The notes under the pieces were generated by a model. The model was given only the letters and a program-made list of their open reading frames with translations, was not told the origin of the DNA and did no database searches. From positions 68,366,001-68,430,000 of the forward strand of contig CM075350.1 in NCBI GenBank assembly GCA_037693485.1: 64,000 bases of DNA, written 5' to 3'. Of this stretch, positions 1 through 9,045 are shown piece by piece. Made by a program: the position numbers and the translations under genes. Position 1 is the first letter of the stretch. Each line of letters starts with the position of its first letter. Source of the stretch: Kitagawia praeruptora (Eukaryota; Streptophyta; Magnoliopsida; Apiales; Apiaceae).

Positions 1-1838
1 ATACCTTTGATAGGTTTACAAAACTCATCAATGAGATGGCCATGCATGGTAAATATTATGACTTGGAGGATATGAATACTAAGTTCATGAAAGCTTTGCC
101 TGATTTCTACAATGAGAAGATATCTGCAATTGAGGAAGCTAATGATCTGGATGAGATTTCATTAGAGGCAGTATATGGAAAATTGAGAGCTTATGAACTT
201 GACAAGCAACAGAAGAAGAGCAGGAGTGAAGGAAAGATGAAGACTATTGCACTTACTGCTCAATCTGAAGTTAAGAAGCTTCTTGAAGAACAGCATGAAG
301 AGATTGCTGTAAAGAATCCAAGGAAGAAGAAAAGCAAAGAAAGTTCTGAGTCAGAGACTACTGATATGGACTCTGACAACAATGATTCTGAATCTGAGAT
401 GCAGGAACTCTTTGCTATGTTTGCTAAAGCTTTCAAGAAAGGAAGATTCAACAGGAGAAGATTTAGCAAAGGACCTTTTCAAAAGAAGGAGGAGAAGAAG
501 AGTGACAAAGGCAAAAGTACAATTATCAAGCTTGATAAGGCCAAGATCAAGTGCTTTAACTGCAGCGAGCTTGGACACTTTGCTAGTGAGTGTAAGAAGC
601 CTAGAAATTCAGGAAAGGGTAATGCACTTATGGTCACACAGAAGGATTGGGCTGATTCCAGTGACTCTGAAGATGAATTGGATTATGACAACATTGCATT
701 GATGGCAAATAGTTCAGACAAACCTGGATCTCCAAAGAAAACTTCTCCATCATCTGTTAAGGTATCACTTTACTCTCTTGATTCATTTGATAGCTTAAAT
801 TCTGATGAAATTAGATCTATCCATGCTGAGTTTAAGAATCTTATGACTAATTTTAGAATTCTTACTTGTGAAAGAGATGAACTTAAGGTTAAGAATGATA
901 AATTAGTTGATAGAAATAATTTTCTTGAATCTGAATTAATTCAAATGGAAGAATACAAGTTAAGTTCTGATAAAGCTAAGCATGATTATAGTGTTATTCT
1001 TGAGGCTTATGACTATGTCAGAAAAGAACTAGAAGAAGAGAGAGATGTGATTAAGACCATTAACAATTCCAGTAAAAAGACTATAGAAATCTTTGAAAGT
1101 GGAATTCGTGGTAAGGTTAATGGTTTAGGTTTTGATAAGGCTAGACAAGAAGAAAAAGTAGCTATTGTCAATGATGATAGTAAGATAGAAGCTAACACAT
1201 CTAAATCTGAAGGTAAGAAAAGTGTTTCTGAACCTAATCATGTTAAATTTGTTGATTCAAAAGGTACCCCTGTTGTACACAAAAGGATTAACAATAGAAA
1301 TTCAGATGAGAAAGTGTTAGAGAAACCTAAGAATGTAAACATAGGGTTTCTGTCTAAGTCTCAGTTGAAACAGAGATTAGATGGTCTTTCAGAGTCTAGC
1401 AAGATTAAAAGAAATAGGAATGGAAAAGAAGGTATTAGCAAAGAGAATAATTACAAGAATGTACCTGATGCACCTAGGAAAAAATGCTATAAGTATGGAA
1501 ATCATAATCATTTGGCCCTAGACTGCAATCAAAAACCTTCTTGGAAAACTGAGTCCAGATTCCCCAAGTCTCAGAAAATTCAATACCAACCACAAAAAGC
1601 TTGTTATCATTGTGGTAGTTTACTTCATTCCATTTACATGTGTAGAGAATATCATGAACTGTATTATGACTATTATTCCTTGAAATCTGAAACTCCTAGT
1701 CACAAACAGTTTGTGAAATTAGAGTCTAAGGTTGATTCTGCAACAGGTAAAATAAAAGCAAAATCTTCAAAGCTTGTCGTTTCTAAATCTAATAAGAAAG
1801 GGTCCAATCAAAGTTGGGTCCTAAAAAATTCTAACTAG
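1..1838 (+). CDS. gag: Copia A Gag (partial, UBN2-type, three zinc knuckles)
   Basis: The frame is open from base 3 to the TAG at 1836-1838; the related copy at 55714 shows that about 150 N-terminal residues lie outside the window. Gag is the capsid/nucleocapsid protein that packages element RNA. The N-terminal part belongs to the UBN2/retrotran_gag_2 type. A Lys/Ser/Glu-rich linker precedes a canonical CX2CX4HX4C knuckle at 552-593 (CFNCSELGHFASEC). A middle region rich in Lys and Glu (about 760-1200) looks like coiled coil. Two more knuckle-like motifs follow at 1485-1526 (second Cys now Tyr) and 1602-1643 (CYHCGSLLHSIYMC). This is the only one of the three gag copies without an internal stop in view. 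The downstream pol frame is offset by -1. Confidence 0.88.
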   Translation, partial: TFDRFTKLINEMAMHGKYYDLEDMNTKFMKALPDFYNEKISAIEEANDLDEISLEAVYGKLRAYELDKQQKKSRSEGKMKTIALTAQSEVKKLLEEQHEEIAVKNPRKKKSKESSESETTDMDSDNNDSESEMQELFAMFAKAFKKGRFNRRRFSKGPFQKKEEKKSDKGKSTIIKLDKAKIKCFNCSELGHFASECKKPRNSGKGNALMVTQKDWADSSDSEDELDYDNIALMANSSDKPGSPKKTSPSSVKVSLYSLDSFDSLNSDEIRSIHAEFKNLMTNFRILTCERDELKVKNDKLVDRNNFLESELIQMEEYKLSSDKAKHDYSVILEAYDYVRKELEEERDVIKTINNSSKKTIEIFESGIRGKVNGLGFDKARQEEKVAIVNDDSKIEANTSKSEGKKSVSEPNHVKFVDSKGTPVVHKRINNRNSDEKVLEKPKNVNIGFLSKSQLKQRLDGLSESSKIKRNRNGKEGISKENNYKNVPDAPRKKCYKYGNHNHLALDCNQKPSWKTESRFPKSQKIQYQPQKACYHCGSLLHSIYMCREYHELYYDYYSLKSETPSHKQFVKLESKVDSATGKIKAKSSKLVVSKSNKKGSNQSWVLKNSN

Positions 1839-3421
1839 TTACTTTTTGTTTACAGGGCACAGGAAAGAAGCATTCAATTATCTTGGACAGTGGATGCTCT
1901 GGACATATGACTGGAAAGAAGTCCCTGCTTACAAAGTTTGAGAGGAAAGCTGGCCCAGTAATATCTTTTGGAGATGGCAACAAAGGAGAAACTCTGGGAT
2001 ATGGCTCAATTGTTTTAGGGAATGTCATCATATAAAATGTAGCACTGGTTGAAGGCTTGAAACACACTCTTTTAAGCATAAGTCAACTGGGTGATAAAGG
2101 TTACAAATCAATCTTTGACAGAGAAGGATGCAAAATCTTGAATATGCAGAATGGAGACATTGTTCTAACTGGTCAAAGACATGGTAACATATATGAAGCC
2201 AGCTTAAGTGATACATCTAAAGGAATTGTTAGATGTCTCTACAGCAAAGCAACAAGTGATGAAAGCTGGAATTGGCACAAGAAGCTCTCACATCTTAATT
2301 TTAAGAAGCTTAATCAACTTGTTAAGCACAATTTGGTGAGAGGCCTACCACAGGCAAATTTTGTGCAAGATGGACTTTGTGATGCATGTCAGCTTGGAAA
2401 ACAAAGAAGAACCACTTTCAAGAGCAAGACTGAAAATTCAATTACTGAACCATTTCACATGCTACATCTTGATCTGTTTGGTCCAGTAAACATTATGTCT
2501 ATCAGCAAGAAAAGATATGCTCTAGTTATAGTGGATGATTTCACAAGGTTCACATGGGTGTTCTTTCTACACAAGAAGGATGAAGCTCCTCAGCAAATCA
2601 TTGAACTTATCAAGAATATTCAGAATAACTCTGAGTACAAAGTTAAAGTACTTAGAAGTGACAATGGTACAGAATTCAAGAATTCTACAATGGAGGGGTT
2701 TTGTGCAGACAATGGAATCACTCAACAGTTTTTTGCACCTGGTACACCTCAGCAGAATGGTGTAGTGGAAAGAAAGAACAGGACTCTCATAGAGGCAGCA
2801 AGAACCATGCTTGCAGATGCAAAACTTCCAACCTGCTTTTGGGCAGAAGCTATTAACACTGCATGTTTTACTCAAAATTGTACCTTGGTAAATAGTCATG
2901 GAAAAACTCCCTATGAGATGATCAAAGGAAAGAAACCAAGTGTGAAATACTTTCACATCTTTGGATGCAAATGCTATGTCCTAAAAGTTCATCAAGAACA
3001 ACTTGGAAAATTTGAAGTCAAATCGGATGAAGCAATTTTTCTAGGATATTCAGCATCTAAGGCCTTCAAAGTTTATAATCTCAGAACTCACATTGTTATG
3101 GAATCAATTCATGTTGCATTTGATGATAAGAAATTTGGAATTCTGCAAACTGATGAAAGCCATGACAAATTGGAATTTGAAAATCTGAAGAATTCTGAGA
3201 TACTCTCTAGTGATGATGAAGGTTCTCCAGAAGGAATTTCTATTGCTTCTCAAAGGAATGCTACTGTTAAGGGGGAGCAAATAAATCAAAGAGAACACAG
3301 TGATCATCAGGAGCAGACTAGCCTTTCAGAGTCTATTCCATCAGGAATTGATGTTTCAGAGTCTACTCCATCAGGAACTGATTTTTCAGAGTCTACTGAG
3401 GAAAGATCAGTAACTAGCAGC

Positions 3422-3430
3422 AATATGGAA
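3422..3430. repeat. Target-site duplication, left copy, of retroposon P1
   Basis: The 9-bp word aatatggaa here is repeated at 5836-5844. Copy 3 carries the uninterrupted site near 59560 (agcaatatggaatctattg), which confirms the target and both ends of the insertion. Confidence 0.9.
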
Positions 3431-3582
3431 CCCTTCTCTCTAAAAAACCTAGCCGCCACCAAATTCAAACCTTAATCTAAACCATTTCTTCATCAGACCT
3501 TCTCTTTAGCCTGCACAAATCCATATCCTCTTCTAATCTCTCACCTCAAACACTATATTTCTTACTATATTATTATTATTTA

Positions 3583-5541
3583 ATGAAGAGAGTTTCTTTT
3601 TCTGAGAACTTGGTGACTGTGATTCCTCCCCGTGTGAGAGGTTCCGCAGATTGCCTTCCTGTGGGTAGTCCGATTAGGAGTCCGAAGAGGGTCTCTTTTT
3701 CGGAGAACTTGGAGACTGTGATTCCTCCCCGTGTGAGAGGCTCTACAGATTGCCTTCCGGTGGGTAGTCCGATAAGGAGTCCGAAGAGGGTCTCTTTTTT
3801 GGAGAACTTGGTGACTGTATATCCTTCGGAGGATGTCCGCGCAGGTGAGTTTTTCGATGGTTTCACCAATTCAGGTGAATCTGTATTAACGGATTTCTGT
3901 GTTAAGAAAGATGTTATACATTTGATTTTATTTTCTTGTACTGGTTTTGGGGGTCTCCATAACCCACTAGTGGATCTCAGGGGAGATAGCCTCACGGTTT
4001 TTAGGGATAATGAGACTAATTTATGTGGTTTATTGGGGACTCTCTTGGTGACTTTTGGCCAAGGCTCAACAAAGTCGAAAGAGGGGGTTGAATGTAAAGA
4101 GGGATTCCAAAATGCTGATACGCTCCGGGATACTACATCGGGAGGTATGGTTCTCACCAATGTTGCGTTTCAAAGTTTCACGGTTGGTACGAATGTCTCT
4201 TTGAATATCCGGTTGATTGAGGGGGAAGGCTCTCGCCTTGACCCGATAGGGGTGATTTGTTGTGATGAGGATGTCTTTGACATAATGGAGGCGCTTGATG
4301 CGTACAACCTGTTTGTTGTTTTGTTTGAGATACAGCGGACTTCTCTGGAGGCTAGACCTTATTGTAAGCTTGGTCACCCTTGCTTCGGTTCTCAGGATTT
4401 AAGTCCTAATTTGTTTGATGTGGATGGTTTAAAGTCTTGTTGCTGTGAAATTATGATAGGTTCGTCTGAGCAACATTTAGCGGGGGGTGACCTGCTTCAT
4501 TTGCGAGATGAGATGATGGGGTCTTCAAACCTTGATGGGGAAAAGGCTGTAAATGGGATCATCAGTCGTGGTGATGATTTACTTGTTAGGTTTGATATAG
4601 TTCTTTGCCAAAAAATGCATCTACATCTGGTTGGTGTCGGCTATGTCGTGAACAGCTATGCTGGTTTTTTTCAGTTTCTTTTGAAACTGGCGAATTTTCA
4701 AGGAGATTGTAGGTCTTCAAATGAGAGAGGGGTCTTTTCCCTTGTTCTTGCATTTAATAATCAAGATGGTGGGTTTATTCGCTTCTTTGGAATTGAGGTT
4801 TTATCCTCTCCTGGTTCTTTGGAGCATTGTGAAGGAAAAACACTCAGGTCTTTTGGAATTGGAGGTGTTGGCATGGATGCCTATCTAGTATGTGATTTAC
4901 ATGCTTATTTCATGGGACATCTTTTGGTGATGGTTGGTCTAGGCCTATCTGTCATGATGTTGTTCTTGAGTGGTTCGACTGCAATTGTTGATGCGAATGA
5001 GAAGGATGGTGCTCAACAACTCTTTCAGTTTGTTGATGATGCGGTTGAGGAACCTACTGGTTATGATTATGTCTATACTGATGGTAATTGCAGTAGGAGT
5101 GGAGGCAACAAGTACCGAATGTGCACGGCTAGACCTGCTGGCAGGTATAGGTTTTCTGTTAATGCGATGTGGTTTGAGGAGGGTTTTGTGGGAAGCTTTG
5201 ATGATTCAGGGAGGAAAAGTTGTCATCGATTTGATGAGTTCGAAAATGTCACCGCGGACAGTCCGTGGGGTATTTATCCAGTTCGGGTATTTACCAGATT
5301 TTGCTATATGCAAAACAAGTTCTGTCTTGGTTGGAAGAGTACTCTTCCTATGGTGGCCCATCCAGATGGGAACCCTTTTCATGATATGATGAATGTAGGG
5401 TATGGTCTCTACAAAATGAACGGTATACCGAGTCTCGAGTTGGTTTTCAGGATGTGTACCGCAGGGTTAACTTTGCCTGTTAATTGTGTTTTAAGATTAA
5501 TGCTTGCACCTTGGGTCTTGTGTGATCTTGGGAACGTGTAG
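3583..5541 (+). CDS. P1 652-residue protein, unrecognised, with KRVSF repeats at the N-terminus
   Basis: I do not recognise this protein. It begins MKRVSFSENLVTVIP; the motif recurs at residues 35-48 and, diverged, at 68-80, inside a 33-residue unit. The same motif type starts the P2 protein. The rest is of mixed composition with Cys- and Phe-rich stretches and one hydrophobic segment near residues 440-465 (LLVMVGLGLSVMMLFL). No catalytic motif of RT, endonuclease, RNase H or transposase is visible. The ATG at 3583 is the first in a good frame after the conserved leader. An uninterrupted 1.96-kb frame in AT-rich repeat DNA suggests recent coding selection in the source copies. It could be a LINE ORF1-like RNA-binding protein or a captured sequence; the sequence does not decide. 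Confidence 0.6.
   Translation: MKRVSFSENLVTVIPPRVRGSADCLPVGSPIRSPKRVSFSENLETVIPPRVRGSTDCLPVGSPIRSPKRVSFLENLVTVYPSEDVRAGEFFDGFTNSGESVLTDFCVKKDVIHLILFSCTGFGGLHNPLVDLRGDSLTVFRDNETNLCGLLGTLLVTFGQGSTKSKEGVECKEGFQNADTLRDTTSGGMVLTNVAFQSFTVGTNVSLNIRLIEGEGSRLDPIGVICCDEDVFDIMEALDAYNLFVVLFEIQRTSLEARPYCKLGHPCFGSQDLSPNLFDVDGLKSCCCEIMIGSSEQHLAGGDLLHLRDEMMGSSNLDGEKAVNGIISRGDDLLVRFDIVLCQKMHLHLVGVGYVVNSYAGFFQFLLKLANFQGDCRSSNERGVFSLVLAFNNQDGGFIRFFGIEVLSSPGSLEHCEGKTLRSFGIGGVGMDAYLVCDLHAYFMGHLLVMVGLGLSVMMLFLSGSTAIVDANEKDGAQQLFQFVDDAVEEPTGYDYVYTDGNCSRSGGNKYRMCTARPAGRYRFSVNAMWFEEGFVGSFDDSGRKSCHRFDEFENVTADSPWGIYPVRVFTRFCYMQNKFCLGWKSTLPMVAHPDGNPFHDMMNVGYGLYKMNGIPSLELVFRMCTAGLTLPVNCVLRLMLAPWVLCDLGNV
3586..3815 (+). 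repeat. 99-bp coding tandem repeat in P1
   Basis: Two full units (3586-3684 and 3685-3783) and a shorter third unit encode 33 residues each, beginning KRVSFSENL and ending GSPIRSP. The units are near-identical at DNA level, so they arose by recent tandem duplication. The third unit diverges after the core motif. Confidence 0.9.
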
Positions 5542-8192
5542 AGTATTTGGTTTCTGTGCATCAATGTGAATCAGATGGTCTCTTGTGCTTGGGCCGCAGA
5601 GGTGCTTGTTATGATTGCTGCGGTTGGGCATCCTCAAGATGTCATCTGGAAGGATCTCTTACCTTTTTTATTTCTTGGCATAGATTAATTATGTTATTTG
5701 GGCATAGTTCTATTTTGATGTTTTTAAACTAGTTTAAACTAGTTTAATTAGTTTAAATATGTTGACTTCGCGGGGTATGCCCCTAGATTTGTAACAGTTG
5801 TTCCTTTATGGTATAAAAATTAATTAGCAAAAAAAAATATGGAATCTACTGATTCTATTGATCAAAGGAGAGTTTTTGAAGGTAGAGATAATTCTTCTAC
5901 AAGAGATACCACTAACTTAGGGGGAGAAACTAGCAGAGTTAATCTACCACCTGTTAGAAAATGGACAAAGGATCATACTGAAGATTTGATTATTGGTGAT
6001 CCAAATAGTGGTGTTCGAACTAGAAGATCAATTCAAAATGAATGCTTGTATAGTTGCTTTCTCTCAAAGAATGAACCTAAGAAGGTTGAAGAAGCCTTAC
6101 AGGATCCTGATTGGATAATTGCAATGCAGGAGGAGTTAAATGAGTTTGAGAGAAACAAAGTCTGAAAACTGGTACCAAGACCTAAAGATAGATCTATTGT
6201 TGGTGCAAGATGGGTTTTCAGAAACAAGCTAGATGAATCTGGTATGATTGTAAGAAACAAAGCAAGACTAGTGGCCAAGGGTTATTCTCAGGAAGAAGGC
6301 ATTGATTATGATGAGACCTTTGCACCTGTAGCAAGATTGGAAGCAATCAAAATGTTTCTTACATTTGCAGCTCATTCAAAATTCAAGGTATACCAGATGG
6401 ATGTAAAGAGTGCTTTTCTAAATGGCAAACTTGATGAGGAGGTGTATGTGGAACAACCACCTGGATTTGTTGATCCAAAGTTTCCAAATCATGTCTACAA
6501 ACTTGACAAGGCACTCTATGGACTAAAGCAGGCACCAAGAGCATGGTATGAGACTTTGTCTAAATTTCTTCTTGAAAATGGCTTCACAAGAGGTACAATT
6601 GACAAAACTCTATTCTTTAGAAAGATAAAAGGTGAATTGCTTTTAGTTCAAGTTTATGTTGATGATATTATTTTTGGTTCTACTAATGAAAAGTTGTGTG
6701 CTAAGTATCAGATGAGCATGATGGGTGAATTAAATTATTTCTTAGGCTTGCAGGTCAAACAGACTGAGACTGGTATTTTCATTAATCAGTCAAAGTATAT
6801 CAAAGATCTTTTAAGAAGGTTTGACTTTCAAGACTGTGCAGTTGCAAAAACACCCATGGCAACAGCCACTAAACTAGACTCTGATCCTAAAGGGAAGAGT
6901 GTGGATAATACTAGTTATAGAGGCATGATAGGCTCATTGTTATATCTAACTGCAAGTAGGCCAGATATAATGTTTTCTACCTGTTTATGTGCTAGATTCC
7001 AAAGTGATCCTAAGGAATCTCATTTAATTGCTGTGAAGAGAATTTTTAGATATCTCAAAGGAACTCCAAATCTTGGTTTGTGGTATCCTAGAGAATCTGA
7101 TTTCTTTCTAATTGGCTATTCAGACTCTGATTATGCAGGGTGTAAGATAGACAGGAAAAGCACTACAGGTACATGTCAATTCTTGGGAAATAGATTGATT
7201 TCTTGGGCAAGCAAGAAGCAACAATCTGTTTCAACCTCAACTGCAGAAGCTGAGTACATAGCAGCATGCAGTTGTTGTGCACAGCTCCTTTGGATAAGAA
7301 ATCAGTTGATGGATTATGGTATGACACTTAGTAATATTCCTATGTTTTGTGATAATACTAGTGCTATTAAAATTGCAGAAAATCCAGTTCAACATTCAAG
7401 GACTAAGCACATTGATGTCAAGTATCATTTTATTAGAGAACATATTGAGAATGGTACTTTGGAACTTCATTTTGTTCCTACTGACAAACAGCTTGCAGAT
7501 ATTCTAACTAAACCACTTGATGAGACTACATTCAGTAGATTAGTAAGTGAGTTAGGAATGTTAAATTTTTAGATCTTTAACATCTGCAAAAGTAGCAAGG
7601 TATGTTGTTCTTAGCTTATAGACTTGATATTCTTGTCAGGATCTATATTTGATTGTTAAATGTTTTAGCTATAACACTTTGCCTTGATAAATTTCAGTAT
7701 GATAGACTTGTTAATAATCATCAGGATTAGATTTGTTATCAGGATGCTGACGTCATCAGTATTGTGTTAGTATCAGGATTATGAAAATTGTTTCAGATCC
7801 TGACGTTTACTTTGTGTAGTAATCTAATTCTATGATGTGTTAAGTCTATACCAGCAAGTTTTAGTATTTGCATACTGATAATTTATACATCATTCAGTAA
7901 TCAAAAGACAAGTAAATAACAAGAAATTGTATTTTCATTAATTGAAATCATTACATGGAAATGAAATACAACATCTTTTTGTCTAATTTCTACTGATAAT
8001 TCTATGCTTGTCTATTGATAATAAATTCTGAGGTACAAGACAAGGAGCATCTCAAGAAATCCATCAGAGGATTTGAACAGCTTCGTCTACTCTTGGATTC
8101 CTTGTCTGGGCGACTTGAATGAGAGCAGCTAACTTAAATGAATAGCATCTCCATCAAGATCAACCTCAGACTCTCGACCAAATTCTTCATCC

Positions 8193-8399
8193 TCAAAGTT
8201 TTGAGGAGGTTAGGGGAAGATTGTATCCAACAGATGGATGTTCTAGGAGAAACCTCTGGATATTATCGAAAACCAATCCATCCATGATTAGTTCGATGAG
8301 AAGAGTTGTCTTTTCAAAGAGATGATCAAGAACAGGATGTTCATTGATCAAGAAAAATCTAAAGAATGGGTTTGAAGGGAATTTTGGTTTGAGAAGCAT
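8193..8399 (-). CDS. Conserved antisense small ORF, copy A (68 residues, C-terminus broken)
   Basis: It is read opposite to pol and lies between pol and the additional ORF. It shares NPFFRF near the N-terminus, LFEKTTLLI and HPSVGYNLPLTSS with the equivalent ORFs of F2 (32184-32369) and copy 3 (61854-62129), where the match continues into LEDEEFGRESEV. Here a frame break after PLTSSK ends it early. The protein is unknown, with no signal peptide or membrane segment. Plant LTR elements with antisense additional ORFs are known as a class; that this one is a gene is an inference from residue-level conservation. Confidence 0.5.
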   Translation of the reverse strand: MLLKPKFPSNPFFRFFLINEHPVLDHLFEKTTLLIELIMDGLVFDNIQRFLLEHPSVGYNLPLTSSKL

Positions 8400-8628
8400 T
8401 GTTAAGAAGAAAAGAGATTGAAAGGTTTATGGAGAATGGCATAAGGCGTCTGTTTCTTTTAAAGGAAGACGTGAGAAGCTGAACAGTCACTTGGAAGTTT
8501 TAATGAAGTCAGATGCTATTTATTGCGTGTGACTGTATTTCTTGTTTTCAAGAAATATTGAATATATCTAACCAATTGATTTTTGTTCAGATTAATTGTT
8601 TATTTCTTTTTCAGATAAAAGAAAAATG

Positions 8629-8636
8629 CCACGTGG
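8629..8636. promoter_or_regulatory. CCACGTGG G-box palindrome in the divergent inter-ORF region (copy A)
   Basis: An exact CCACGTGG core occurs in all three family copies (also 32554-32561 and 62408-62415), between the antisense ORF and the additional ORF. G-boxes bind plant bZIP and bHLH factors. Promoter function is inferred from conservation and divergent placement. Confidence 0.45.
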
Positions 8637-8760
8637 AAACTCCATATTAAGTCTCTGATGATATTGATCAGGATTTCATGTGTGACCATCAGGATTTGAG
8701 AATTATTATCACATTGTGTTATGTGATTATTTTGATGAGAGGTCAACAGTAAAAGGAAGC

Positions 8761-8895
8761 TGATCAGTATTGATTATTTATACCCTGATTTATTTCATGA
8801 AAATCAATTTTGGATTTTATTTTCCAAAAATCGTGGGTAACCGCATTTTTCAGGGACTGACACCTGTCAATCTACGTGTCAACGTGGGATAGTGG
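8761..8895 (+). promoter_or_regulatory. Highly conserved non-coding block upstream of the additional ORF
   Basis: It contains ggattttattttccaaaaa, tcgtgggta and cagggactgacacctgtc followed by tacgtgtcaacgtggg. Near-identical blocks lie at about 32703-32855 and 62550-62700, while flanking DNA between the copies is more diverged. It may be a promoter or leader of the additional ORF; this is inferred only. Confidence 0.45.
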
Positions 8896-9018
8896 TCTGA
8901 AAGATTTGTGAAATATATTTGTTTTGAAACTCTAATCGTGTAATTGCTTTCTCTAATTTTATATTCTCTAAAGCAAAAACCACTTTTGAGTTTTCAAAAT
9001 CACTAATCCATTTCAAGA

Positions 9019-9038
9019 ATTTTTCAAGTTCTTTTCAG
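9019..9038 (+). promoter_or_regulatory. Splice-acceptor-like site just upstream of the additional ORF (copy A)
   Basis: A pyrimidine-rich run ends in cttttcag at 9038, seven bases before the ATG at 9046. The arrangement is conserved at 32991-32993/33001 and 62837-62839/62847. It suggests that the 3' ORF is expressed from a spliced subgenomic RNA, as proposed for env-like ORFs of some plant LTR elements. Confidence 0.45.
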
Positions 9039-9045
9039 ATCAAAA

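Larger units (their letters stand above)
3431..5835 (+). mobile_element. Poly(A)-tailed non-LTR retroposon P1 carrying a long ORF
   Basis: This 2.4-kb block interrupts A pol, ends in an A-run (5830-5837, shared with the TSD) and is flanked by a 9-bp TSD, so it inserted by target-primed reverse transcription. There are no LTRs. The leader at about 3518-3564 matches the leader of P2 (minus strand, about 55468-55530). The last 60 bases before the poly(A) (5767-5829, cgcggggtatgcccc ... aattagc) match the P2 tail at 53580-53645. I recognise no endonuclease or reverse transcriptase, so it is probably mobilised in trans by a LINE of the same genome. The long ORF takes up most of the element. A short run of actagttt repeats lies at 5728-5757. 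Confidence 0.85.
1835..7572 (+). pseudogene. pol: Copia A Pol (protease-integrase-RT-RNase H), disrupted
   Basis: The pol frame opens at 1835, overlapping the gag stop, in the -1 frame. The aspartic protease triad DSG is at 1886-1894. The GAG-pre-integrase zinc site (HKKLSHLN...CDACQLG) spans about 2276-2400. The integrase core has LDLFGP near 2470, RSDNGTEF near 2651 and VVERKNRT near 2763. After the P1 insertion the reading resumes: RVT_2 motifs NKARLVAKGYSQ near 6256, YVDD at 6655-6666, RNase H AEAEYIA near 7243, CDNTSA near 7348 and LADILTKPL near 7492. Defects: TAA near 2033 (Glu in copy 3), P1 at 3431-5835, TGA at 6163-6165 (Trp in copy 3), and a 24-bp in-frame loss just after YVDD bounded by CTAAG repeats. 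Confidence 0.92.
7573..9045. other. Inter-ORF region of Copia A (pol to additional ORF)
   Basis: No sense gene. It holds many short words of the type atcaggat and tactgatg in both orientations (7680-7900), including the bZIP-type palindrome tgacgtca at 7748-7755, an antisense ORF remnant (8193-8399), the palindrome CCACGTGG (8629-8636), a strongly conserved block (about 8761-8895) and a splice-acceptor-like site before the next ORF. The equivalent regions of F2 (31472-33000) and copy 3 (61320-62846) align over most of the length. Confidence 0.75.

Noticed and set aside
1823..1829. A AAA AAT as a -1 frameshift site at the end of gag
   Set aside because: After the slip the next codons are TTC TAA, so pol would not be reached.
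3583..5541. P1 ORF as a host gene copied as a processed pseudogene
   Set aside because: P2 shares its leader, first motif and 3' tail, which points to a mobile family; a captured host core cannot be excluded but is not shown.
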